From positions 1 to 18,555 of the forward strand of contig JBBKWQ010000135.1 of the NCBI GenBank assembly GCA_037969115.1: DNA of 18,555 nt, given 5' to 3'. A model generated the notes under the pieces. The model was not told the origin of the DNA. It ran no database searches and saw only the letters and a program-made list of their open reading frames with translations. The stretch is from JBBKWQ01 sp037969115 (GTDB lineage: Bacteria > Actinomycetota > Acidimicrobiia > Acidimicrobiales > Ilumatobacteraceae). The position numbers and the translations under genes are program-made. This document shows positions 6,222 through 13,537 of the stretch, piece after piece (position 1 is the stretch's first letter; every line of letters starts with the position of its first letter).

Positions 6222-8405
6222 CTACGCAGCGTAGAACGCGGCGACGGCGACCGGCATGACCGTCCGGCAGAGCGTGGCGCCGTTGGAGACCGCCTCTCCG
6301 GCGATCACGGCACTCACGACGAAGCCGTTGATCACCCAGGCGCACGCCTTCGCACCGGTGAGGGTGCCGGTGTGACCGAACCCGCCGTACGGCGATTCCC
6401 ACGTCGCGGCGAACGCGGTGCCACCGAGGACGTCCATGTCGGCTGAAGAGACGTTGTCGAGCATGACGGCGACCTCGTCGGACGACATCAGCCATTGACC
6501 GGCCGCACCCACGAGGTTGCGAGTGTTCATCGCCCGTGCATGCGGAGCATCATCGTGGCGCAGTCCATCGCGGCTGAGGTGAGGTCCCTCGATGTCGAGC
6601 GGGTCGAAGACGTACCGATACGCCGCAGCGTCGTACCGTTCGCCCGTGACCGCCTCGATGACCTCGCCGAGCACGCAGTAGTTGCCGTTCGAATACGACC
6701 GGCTACCGCGGGTGGAGAGTGGCGAGTTGGCGATGAGCTGGATCACGACGTTGCGGCACGTGCCCGACGACGCCACGAACCAACTCGACTGAGCGACCGG
6801 CATGCCCGACCTGTGCTCGATGAGGTCACGAAGCGTCACGCTGTTCCATGCAGCGTCGGGCGTGAACCCGGCGGCGTCCCACGGAACTGGCGCGTCGAGG
6901 TCGACGAGTCCGAGTTGGTCGAGGCGGGCGATCGTCAGCGCAGTCACCACCTTCGACACCGAGGCCTGCATCATCGGTGTGTCCGGTGTTGCGTCGGCAC
7001 CGGAGACGGTGCGGCCCTCGGCTCGGTGATAGACGAGATCGCCGCTGCGGCGCACCGTGACCGAGACGGCCGATGAACGTGCCGACAGCCGACGCACCAG
7101 AGCGTCCATCGCAGCCGCCGACCCGGGTGGAGGCGGGTTCGACGCGGTGACGCCTGCATCGGGCAATGGCGTTCCGCTGAAGAAGCCGAAGACATCGACG
7201 AGAGCGTGTGTCGTGCGTTGCGACAGGAAGCGGATTCCGTTCGTCGATGGCGCAATCAGCGTGGCGGCCGCCACGTCGGATCCGGCTCGCGCATTCACCG
7301 TCGAGGTCTCGGGTGCGTGCGAACCCGCGTGGTAGACCGACAGGTAGGTGTCGGCGGCAGGTCCGACCAACGTGACGTTGCCGACGATTGCCCCCGCTCG
7401 CGCATCGGTATCGAATGCAGTTGTTGATGCCACATCGATCGTGCCCTTGTCGTAGATCAGCTCGGACCGCTCGCGAGAGTCGAACAGGCGATTTGGTGCG
7501 ACCAAGGTGAGCAGGCCGTCGTCGGCCTGGTGGGCAGCGTCGGCCTCGCGTGTGAACCACCCGGTGACGTCGACGATCACAGCGGCGTCGGTCGAGACCA
7601 TCAGGTCGAGCCCGTCTCCCGATACGGGGACGATCGCAGGGGACGCGGACGCGAAGCCGGGATGCGAGAACGTCGCCTGCGAGACGTCGGGCAACGGTGA
7701 CCCGGCGGCCCCGGCCGTGAGGAACCCGGCTGTCGATGTGGGGATGACGGTGAAGTTCGCAGCGATCGCGACGGCGTCGAGGGGGACCCCAGCAGGCAAC
7801 GGTACCCGTGTGGCGATCCCAGCTGGAACCGGTGAGGGTCGGGAATCGAACGCGCGCGTGGGGGAGTGGGGGATGAAGCGACCGCCGCCCGGATCCGGGT
7901 GGCGATCGAGCGGCAGAAAGGCTCCGGACACGTCGACCATGACGTCGGCATCGGTCGACGTGAAGATGGCGATCCGTCCCACGGCACCCGCCGCGATGCC
8001 GAGACCGACGATGGCAGAGTTCGTGCGCAGTTCCCCGCTGCGCCAGTTGAGGTTGGACACTTCGGGCCGATCGGTGCCGCCGGTGTAGGCCGTGAGGAAC
8101 CCCGCCTGTTCGGATCCAGCGACGGTGATCGACAGGGCGAGGGCGGTCGCACCCGCAGGCACTTCGGCGTGAAGGCCGACGTCGATGTTGTGAACGAAGC
8201 CTTCGTCGACGATGTGCGTGTCGCAGCCACACTCGGACGACCGCGTGTCGGTCACTCGGATCGGTCCGACCGGAACGAATGCCGCGCCGGCGACGATCGG
8301 TGTGTCGGGGACCCCAGCCGAGACCGACTCAACCTGCGCCAGAGTCGGCGCAGCAGACGAGGCGCAGATCGCGCCGATCATGCAGACGAGTCGTCGAACG
8401 GACAA
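6222..8405 (-). CDS. Secreted serine hydrolase (beta-lactamase/PBP class C, S12-type) with three N-terminal repeats
   Basis: A 727-residue protein. A signal peptide (about 1-24, ending APTLAQ) is followed by three beta-rich repeats of 108-122 residues (about 43-164, 177-284, 299-410), a proline-rich linker (SNPPPPGS, 422-429), and a class C serine hydrolase domain (432-727). The catalytic residues are complete: S482-V-S-K485, Y571-S-N573 and H678-T-G680. The domain also has EHRSGMP and YSNGNYCVLGEVIE. Such enzymes are D,D-peptidases, esterases or related hydrolases acting outside the cell; the substrate cannot be read. Cysteines at 59/61, 550/577 and 688/713 could form disulfides. The start is a TTG, the only start codon giving a full signal peptide, and TACAAT lies 7 bases upstream. 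The gene is divergent from the class III aminotransferase. Confidence 0.88.
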   Translation of the reverse strand: MSVRRLVCMIGAICASSAAPTLAQVESVSAGVPDTPIVAGAAFVPVGPIRVTDTRSSECGCDTHIVDEGFVHNIDVGLHAEVPAGATALALSITVAGSEQAGFLTAYTGGTDRPEVSNLNWRSGELRTNSAIVGLGIAAGAVGRIAIFTSTDADVMVDVSGAFLPLDRHPDPGGGRFIPHSPTRAFDSRPSPVPAGIATRVPLPAGVPLDAVAIAANFTVIPTSTAGFLTAGAAGSPLPDVSQATFSHPGFASASPAIVPVSGDGLDLMVSTDAAVIVDVTGWFTREADAAHQADDGLLTLVAPNRLFDSRERSELIYDKGTIDVASTTAFDTDARAGAIVGNVTLVGPAADTYLSVYHAGSHAPETSTVNARAGSDVAAATLIAPSTNGIRFLSQRTTHALVDVFGFFSGTPLPDAGVTASNPPPPGSAAAMDALVRRLSARSSAVSVTVRRSGDLVYHRAEGRTVSGADATPDTPMMQASVSKVVTALTIARLDQLGLVDLDAPVPWDAAGFTPDAAWNSVTLRDLIEHRSGMPVAQSSWFVASSGTCRNVVIQLIANSPLSTRGSRSYSNGNYCVLGEVIEAVTGERYDAAAYRYVFDPLDIEGPHLSRDGLRHDDAPHARAMNTRNLVGAAGQWLMSSDEVAVMLDNVSSADMDVLGGTAFAATWESPYGGFGHTGTLTGAKACAWVINGFVVSAVIAGEAVSNGATLCRTVMPVAVAAFYAA
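7176..8279 (-). repeat. Three protein-level RVxDTR/DVxGYF repeats of the serine hydrolase
   Basis: The copies lie at 7914-8279, 7554-7877 and 7176-7511. Each begins with a P-x-R-x-x-D-[ST]-R motif (PIRVTDTR, PTRAFDSR, PNRLFDSR). Each has a central alternating strand (ALSITV, AANFTV, VGNVTL), then GFLTA or YLSVY, then an S/T-x-x-N or S-x-A core, and ends in VDVxGxF (VDVSGAF, VDVTGWF, VDVFGFF). The DNA copies are diverged, so the duplication is old. The same repeat occurs in the subtilisin-like protease at 10652-13528. Confidence 0.8.
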
Positions 8406-8412
8406 GCGGCTG

Positions 8413-8418
8413 ATTGTA
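8413..8418 (-). promoter_or_regulatory. Candidate -10 TACAAT for the serine hydrolase
   Basis: On the minus strand TACAAT (5 of 6 to TATAAT) is followed by CAGCCGC and the TTG start. It is the best -10 match in the window and supports TTG as the real start of a leaderless message. Confidence 0.55.
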
Positions 8419-8474
8419 CGTTCGCGACCCCGACCATGGTGGCATCAACCGGCGTCGTCGTGGCCACGGTCGAA

Positions 8475-8480
8475 TAGTGT
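8475..8480 (+). promoter_or_regulatory. Candidate -10 TAGTGT for the class III aminotransferase
   Basis: TAGTGT is followed by TGCCCGAC (8 bases) and GTG at 8489. It supports the GTG at 8489 over in-frame starts further upstream, which would lie inside the promoter. Confidence 0.48.
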
Positions 8481-8488
8481 TGCCCGAC

Positions 8489-9778
8489 GTGACTGCCAGT
8501 GCAGACCTGTTCGCCCGCTACCAGAGGGTGCTTCCGTCCTTCATCGCTCCGTACTATTCGGAACCGATCTCGATCGATCGAGGCGACGGCAGTTCCGTCT
8601 GGGACCTCGAAGGGAATCGATATCTCGACTTCTTCGGCGGTGTGCTGACCACGATGGTCGGACACAACAACCCGGCGGTGACCGCTGCGATTCAGGGGCA
8701 GGCGGCCAAGGTGCTCCACACGTCGACGCTCTACCTGTCGGAGCCGATGATCGAACTCGCGGAGATGATCGCTCGGCTCTCGGGCATCCCCGACGCCCGA
8801 GTGTTCTTCACGACGTCGGGTACGGAGGCGAACGACACGGCAATGCTGCTCGCCACGTCGTTCCGCAAGTCGAACCAGATTCTGGCGATGCGGAACAGCT
8901 ACCACGGGCGCTCGTTCACCGCTCAGGCCGTGACGTCGCACGCATCGTGGTCGTCCACTTCTCTGAGTGGTCTCCAGGTGCAGTTCGTGCAGGGTGGGTA
9001 CCGGTTGCGATCGCCGTTCAGAGACCTCCCTGATCAGGCGTACGCCGACGCGTGCACGAACGATCTGGTCCAGCTCCTCGACATGACGTCGGCCGGCGAC
9101 GTGGCAGCGCTCATCGCCGAGCCGATCCAGGGTGTCGGTGGTTTCACCACACCCCCTGACGGCATGTTCGGGCAGTTCCACAAGGAGCTCGACAACCGTG
9201 GCATCCTGTTCATCTCCGACGAAGTGCAGACGGGCTGGGGACGCACGGGGAAGCACTTCTGGGGGTACGAGGCGCACGGCATCGTCCCCGACATGCTCAC
9301 GTTCGCGAAAGGCGTCGGAAACGGCATCACGCTCGCGGGTGTCGTTGCGCGTGCCGACATCATGGACACGATCACGGTCAACTCGTTCTCGACCTTCGGG
9401 GGCAACCCCCTGTCGGCGGCAGCCGGTCTTGCCACACTGCGATACGTCATCGACAACGACCTGCAGGCGAACGCGAAGGCAATGGGCGAGCGGTTCGTGA
9501 AGGCCATGGAGCCGGTCGTCGAGGCGTCGCCATGGATCGCCGAACTGCGCGGCCGCGGACTCATGTTCGCATTCGAACTCTGTCATCCGGGAACGATCGA
9601 ACCCGACCCGGCACGAACGGTTGCACTTCTCGAAGCCTGCAAGGCACACGGACTGCTCGTCGGCAAGGGTGGGCTCTACGGCAACGTCATCCGGCTGTCA
9701 CCGATGCTCGATGTGACGGGCGACGAAATCGACGAGGGAATCGGCAAGCTCCGCTCTGCCATCGCCGACGTGGGCTGA
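8489..9778 (+). CDS. Class III (omega) aminotransferase, AGXT2-like
   Basis: A 429-residue fold-type I aminotransferase of normal length. It shows GNRYLDFFGGVLTTMVGHNNP near the start, FFTTSGTEAND (cofactor phosphate loop, about 106-116), NSYHGRS, AEPIQGVGG, FISDEVQTGWGRTGKHFWG with cofactor Asp D244, LTFAKGVGNG with Schiff-base lysine K274, and SFSTFGGNPLS. The run from AEPIQG to the lysine resembles alanine-glyoxylate aminotransferase 2, which also uses beta-aminoisobutyrate and related amino donors, so pyrimidine or beta-amino-acid breakdown is possible. The substrate is not certain: 4-aminobutyrate or diamine donors are alternatives. The GTG at 8489 (VTASADLFARYQRVLP) is chosen over the ATG-like frame at 8414, whose first 25 residues are Arg/Gly-rich and overlap the promoters. 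NudC follows after 77 bases. Confidence 0.9.
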   Translation: MTASADLFARYQRVLPSFIAPYYSEPISIDRGDGSSVWDLEGNRYLDFFGGVLTTMVGHNNPAVTAAIQGQAAKVLHTSTLYLSEPMIELAEMIARLSGIPDARVFFTTSGTEANDTAMLLATSFRKSNQILAMRNSYHGRSFTAQAVTSHASWSSTSLSGLQVQFVQGGYRLRSPFRDLPDQAYADACTNDLVQLLDMTSAGDVAALIAEPIQGVGGFTTPPDGMFGQFHKELDNRGILFISDEVQTGWGRTGKHFWGYEAHGIVPDMLTFAKGVGNGITLAGVVARADIMDTITVNSFSTFGGNPLSAAAGLATLRYVIDNDLQANAKAMGERFVKAMEPVVEASPWIAELRGRGLMFAFELCHPGTIEPDPARTVALLEACKAHGLLVGKGGLYGNVIRLSPMLDVTGDEIDEGIGKLRSAIADVG

Positions 9779-9842
9779 CCCGAGCCAACCCGATGCCCTC
9801 CAGCGCGAGCGGCAGCCCGAACACGTCGCCACGGGCTTCTGG

Positions 9843-9848
9843 TATGCA
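9843..9848 (+). promoter_or_regulatory. Weak candidate -10 (TATGCA) for nudC
   Basis: Seven bases separate it from the ATG at 9856. The last base is A instead of T. The motif overlaps an alternative in-frame ATG at 9844, so it helps only if 9856 is the true start. Confidence 0.28.
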
Positions 9849-9855
9849 TCCATAC

Positions 9856-10662
9856 ATGACCGCGCCGGCGAATCCGTTCTCCCCACTCAACGTGCTGCCG
9901 CGCGATCACGGTGGCGGCCACCGTTACGTTCACATTGTCGGATCAGCGGTCTGGCTCGAAGACCGTCCATTCGACGATGCGTGGAGCCTGCACTTCGTCG
10001 GACTGGTCGACGGGCATGCCTGGTGGGCGGTCGACGTGCCGCGAGGTCACGATCCCAGCGACGGAGCTGCATTGGATCTGCGGATGTATCACGGCCGGGC
10101 AGCCGAACACGAGTGGCTCGCGGCAGGGCGTGCCGTGCAAGTCGTGGAGTGGGCACGTACGCACCAGTTCTGCGGCCGGTGCGGTGAGACCAACGAGATG
10201 CTCTCGAACGAACGCGCCATGCGATGCCCGGCGTGCTCGCTGACGGCGTTCCCCCGTCTGTCGCCGGCGATGATCACGCTCGTCACTCGCGGCGAGCAGG
10301 GCGCGGATCAGGAAGCCTTGCTGGCCCGCGGTGTGCAGTTCCCCTTGCCGATGTATTCGTGCCTGGCCGGGTTCGTGGAACCCGGTGAGTCGCTCGAGGC
10401 GGCGGTGCATCGCGAGGTGTTCGAGGAAGTGGGGCTGGCCATCAGGAACCCCACGTACTTCGGGAGTCAGCCGTGGCCGTTTCCGAACAGTCTCATGGTG
10501 GGTTTCCGAGCCGAGTGCGCGGGTGGTGAAATCGAGTGCGACCCGGCCGAGATCGTCGATGCGGGCTGGTACCGCAGGGACGATCTCCCCATGATCCCGC
10601 CGGGTATCTCGATCGCCAGGAAGCTGATCGACGCTTGGGTGAACGAGTCGGTCAGTTCGTGA
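9856..10662 (+). CDS. nudC: NADH pyrophosphatase NudC (zinc-ribbon Nudix hydrolase)
   Basis: A 268-residue protein with the full NudC layout. The N-terminal beta domain is at about 1-100. A four-cysteine zinc ribbon (FCGRCG with C106/C109, MRCPAC with C124/C127) is followed by the Nudix box at 172-194, which fits GX5EX7REUXEEXGU exactly (GFVEPGE, then REVFEEVGL). The NudC-specific SQPWPFPNS (204-212) follows. NudC hydrolyses NADH to NMNH and AMP and in E. coli removes NAD caps from RNA; both are family knowledge. The start at 9856 (MTAPANPFSP) gives a length close to the E. coli protein (about 257). ATG at 9844 would add four residues, and a start at 9532 would lie inside the aminotransferase. 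The last 11 bases overlap the convergent subtilase gene. Confidence 0.95.
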   Translation: MTAPANPFSPLNVLPRDHGGGHRYVHIVGSAVWLEDRPFDDAWSLHFVGLVDGHAWWAVDVPRGHDPSDGAALDLRMYHGRAAEHEWLAAGRAVQVVEWARTHQFCGRCGETNEMLSNERAMRCPACSLTAFPRLSPAMITLVTRGEQGADQEALLARGVQFPLPMYSCLAGFVEPGESLEAAVHREVFEEVGLAIRNPTYFGSQPWPFPNSLMVGFRAECAGGEIECDPAEIVDAGWYRRDDLPMIPPGISIARKLIDAWVNESVSS

Positions 10663-13528
10663 AATAGCCGAACACATCGGCAATGAGATGTGTCATCGTG
10701 CCCTGAGTCGCCGGGTCTCGGTCGGTGACCAGTACGTTCACCCGGCCGCCTGTTCCCGGCCGCACGATCGTCGAGTTGGCGACGGTCAGCCCGCCGGTCT
10801 GCCAGTTCAATGACGAGGTCGCGGGCCGACTGGCGCCGACTGCCCACGCCGTGGCGAAGCCGTAGCGCTGGGTTTGTGTAGCGGTGAGGTTCATCATGAC
10901 GGCCGAGGCAGTATTCGGAACGCTGATACCTGGCGCGTTGTCGGGGTCGACGACCACGGTGGCCCCGTCGTTGATGATGCCCGTTGGGCGCGAGTCGGCG
11001 GCTCTGGCCGGCGGGAGCGGGACGAACAGCCCGGCGTCGGAGCCGGGAGCGGACCCATTGGTGATGTAGCCCGTGACGTCGACGATGACGTTGGCCGAAC
11101 CGCCGGCGCCCAGTTCGGCGAACAGGCTGACACCCGACGCGGTGACCGGCACCACCGCCGTGTTGGCCGCGGTGATTCCGGTCGCGAGATTGAGCGTGGA
11201 GGTCCGATCGCGCTCGGCGAGCACACCTCCGGGGAATGCGGTGACGAAGCCCGCACCGTTGACGTCGGTTCCAGTGATGTTCATGACGAGCGCCGCGACC
11301 TCGGCCGCGGGGACGCCCGGGGGTACGGCCACGTCGATGGTGTTGCCCGATTGCAGCGGCGCCGGCGAGGGGCCGCTGCGCGTGTCGCGTGCACGAATCG
11401 GTGTGGGCAGCGACACCAGACGACCCGCGCTCGTCGTGCCGCCGGCTACTGCGAAGTAGCCGAAGACGTCGACGAGCAGGTTGCCGCCGGTGTTCGTGTA
11501 GATCGATATCGTTCCGTTCTGCCCGACCGGCACGATGGCGAAGTTCGGCCGTGTCTGCCCGGCCTGGTCGAGATTGAAGTTCGAGTGTGCACCCACCGCA
11601 GTGGCAAACGTCGGGAGTGCCTGGCCGTAACCCGGTTGATCGGCGTCGACCAGCGTGAGGTTCACGGCCACCGCCGTGATGCCGGTCGCCGGGATCCCGA
11701 ACGTGCTGGTGACCTGGAGTTGGATGATCTCACCCTTCCAGAGGTCGCCGATGAGCGCGGCAGGGCCGATCGTGCTGCCCGGTCGCGTGTCGAGCAGCCG
11801 AGCGGGCGAGCCGAGTGGCACGTAACGCGATGGCCGATCGTCGACCTCGAACGATGGTGGAGAGGGAAGGCGGAACTCGCCGGTGCCGTACACGTTGTCG
11901 GCGCTCTTCGGACCCCGATCGACCACCAGGTTCCTCATCAGATCGCCGAGTTCGCGACTCCCAGACGCCAGCTTGGCCTCGAGGGCGAGTGCAGCACCTC
12001 CGGCGACCACTGGGGCCGACGCGCTCGTGCCTGAGAAGTTGTCGCCGAAGGTGGCACTGGCGAAACCCGACGGCGCAGTGAGGTCGGGCTTCACCCGGCC
12101 GTCGTTCGTCGGTCCTTGTGAGCTGTAGAACGCGGCCGATCCGCTGTCGGGAGGGTCGACCGCCCCGACCGACAACACACCAGGATTCGTGCTGTCGACG
12201 ACCGAGGTCGAGGCCGAGTACGTCGTCTGCGTGTAGTCGGTGAAGCCGTCGCCGTAGTCGAGGATCTCGATCACGTCCCCGGTGATGTCGCCGCTCACAT
12301 GGCGGATCTCGAGAAAGAGGGCGTTGCCCGGCCCTGGGCAACCTGTGATGGTCATGTTCTCGAGCGGCGCCAGACCGCTGGGCTGGCGGTCGGTCGAGCT
12401 CGCGACGATCTGACCGGCCGATGGATTGTCGAACGGCGACTCCCAGAGATACACGTCGTAGTCGGTGCGCAGCCCGGCCGGCTTGTCCCAGTCATTCGAC
12501 CACCGAACGCCGCCGGGTGCCGCGCAGCGGAGGTACCGCAGGAACGTGCTCGTGCCGGCGGGGCCGAATGCCACTGCCGATCCGGCGAGCCGGACCGGGT
12601 GGCGATAGTAGCGGTCGACGCCGTTGTTGCCGGCGCTGTTCACCCACAACATGCCTCGGTCGACCGCGTGGTCGGCCACGTCGTCGAACGCGCCGCGCCC
12701 GTCGCCCGGTCCGTCATAACGGCTGCCCAGCGAACGGCTGATGATCTTGACACCCCGATCGGCCATCCAGTCGACGAGTGCGTAGTAGTCGTTCGTCGTC
12801 ACGGCGGTGCCGATGTAGATCTGCGCCGCCGGGGCCATGTCCTTGATCACCTCGACGACCGCTGGGCCGTGGTCGTCGCCGCCGTCGTCGACGTTGTCGA
12901 AGAACAGGGTCGAGCAGTCGGCGCCTTCGCTGATGCACCGAGCCGTGACGTTGGCAACCGGTGCAGGGCCCATCTCGGCGGCATCCCAGTATCGGGTGAC
13001 GTCGAAGAAGTCGATCACGCCGATCTTGATGCCCGAACCGTCGATCCCGGCAGCATGCCAGTCGTCGGCGTTGGTGATCGACACCTGCGCTCCTGCAGTC
13101 GGACCGAACTCGGGAGTCTGCTCCGGCCTGATGTCGAGGTGCACAGGCTGGCGCACGGCGTGTCGATCGCGCAGGGTTCCGAGGGAGTTGATCGGGATTC
13201 GCGCGAGCACCAGGCCGACCGGGGTGGCGGACAAAACCGTCCCCCCGAGAACCGCGACATCGTCGGACGCCGTCTCGATCTGTCGATCGACGACAACCTG
13301 ATCGAGCTGGTTGCTCGAATCGACGACGATCTCGACGGTCGTGAAGCCGTTGGAGTCGACACCGAACCCGCGCTGCGTCGCCTCGATGCCGCCGCGATCG
13401 AAGTCATCGCTGTCGACGCCGTCTGCGTTGGCCGTGCCCGACAGACCGACGAACATCGCACACGCAGCAACGATGTGCGCGGCAGCGCGGACAGGGCCCG
13501 CGCAAGCGTGGGGGCGGCGGTTCGGCAT
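10652..13528 (-). CDS. Secreted subtilisin-like serine protease (S8) with three C-terminal repeats
   Basis: A 958-residue protein. A signal peptide (about 1-35, ending GTANA) and a propeptide-like stretch (about 60-135) precede the S8 domain (about 145-550). The triad is D173 in KIGVIDFFD, H220 in DDHGPAVVEVI and S502 in FSGTSASAP, with oxyanion N301 in NSAGNNG. The usual DTG after the Asp is replaced by DFF. Between N301 and S502 an inserted beta-rich segment (about 318-412: VRWSNDWDKP, DYDVYLWESP, ALFLEIRH) looks like a PPC-type domain; C335 and C397 lie within it. The C-terminus has three repeats (569-692, 703-823, 834-956) of the type found in the serine hydrolase at 6222. It likely acts outside the cell on proteins. 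The ATG lies 9 bases after the S9 peptidase stop, with no Shine-Dalgarno or own -10, so co-transcription is likely. Confidence 0.92.
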   Translation of the reverse strand: MPNRRPHACAGPVRAAAHIVAACAMFVGLSGTANADGVDSDDFDRGGIEATQRGFGVDSNGFTTVEIVVDSSNQLDQVVVDRQIETASDDVAVLGGTVLSATPVGLVLARIPINSLGTLRDRHAVRQPVHLDIRPEQTPEFGPTAGAQVSITNADDWHAAGIDGSGIKIGVIDFFDVTRYWDAAEMGPAPVANVTARCISEGADCSTLFFDNVDDGGDDHGPAVVEVIKDMAPAAQIYIGTAVTTNDYYALVDWMADRGVKIISRSLGSRYDGPGDGRGAFDDVADHAVDRGMLWVNSAGNNGVDRYYRHPVRLAGSAVAFGPAGTSTFLRYLRCAAPGGVRWSNDWDKPAGLRTDYDVYLWESPFDNPSAGQIVASSTDRQPSGLAPLENMTITGCPGPGNALFLEIRHVSGDITGDVIEILDYGDGFTDYTQTTYSASTSVVDSTNPGVLSVGAVDPPDSGSAAFYSSQGPTNDGRVKPDLTAPSGFASATFGDNFSGTSASAPVVAGGAALALEAKLASGSRELGDLMRNLVVDRGPKSADNVYGTGEFRLPSPPSFEVDDRPSRYVPLGSPARLLDTRPGSTIGPAALIGDLWKGEIIQLQVTSTFGIPATGITAVAVNLTLVDADQPGYGQALPTFATAVGAHSNFNLDQAGQTRPNFAIVPVGQNGTISIYTNTGGNLLVDVFGYFAVAGGTTSAGRLVSLPTPIRARDTRSGPSPAPLQSGNTIDVAVPPGVPAAEVAALVMNITGTDVNGAGFVTAFPGGVLAERDRTSTLNLATGITAANTAVVPVTASGVSLFAELGAGGSANVIVDVTGYITNGSAPGSDAGLFVPLPPARAADSRPTGIINDGATVVVDPDNAPGISVPNTASAVMMNLTATQTQRYGFATAWAVGASRPATSSLNWQTGGLTVANSTIVRPGTGGRVNVLVTDRDPATQGTMTHLIADVFGYFTN
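10661..11824 (-). repeat. Three protein-level repeats at the subtilase C-terminus
   Basis: The copies lie at 11453-11824, 11060-11422 and 10661-11029. They share [RF]-V-P/S-L at the start, a [PA]xRxxD[ST]R motif (PARLLDTR, PIRARDTR, PARAADSR), a central AVNLTL, VMNITG or MMNLTA strand, GFVTA or GFATA, a TSTLNLATG or TSSLNWQTG core, and a final VDVFGYF, VDVTGYI or ADVFGYF. They are clearly the same repeat as in the serine hydrolase gene, for example SNLNWRSG there against SSLNWQTG here. Confidence 0.82.
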
Positions 13529-13537
13529 GGCGCTGAG

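Noticed and set aside
6222..6234. CTACG-CAG-CGTAG hairpin at the stop of the serine hydrolase as a terminator
   Set aside because: The stem is only 5 bases, lies within the last codons and has no T-run after it.
8414..8488. N-terminal extension of the class III aminotransferase
   Set aside because: The 25 extra residues are Arg/Gly-rich and lie over both candidate promoters of the divergent pair; the family does not have them.
9532..9855. Long N-terminal extension of NudC
   Set aside because: It lies inside the aminotransferase gene in another frame and would add about 108 residues absent from NudC.
10874..12034. Plus-strand open frame of 386 codons opposite the subtilase repeats
   Set aside because: Arg/Gly/Asp-rich shadow of the repeat-coding strand, with no motif and no start signal.
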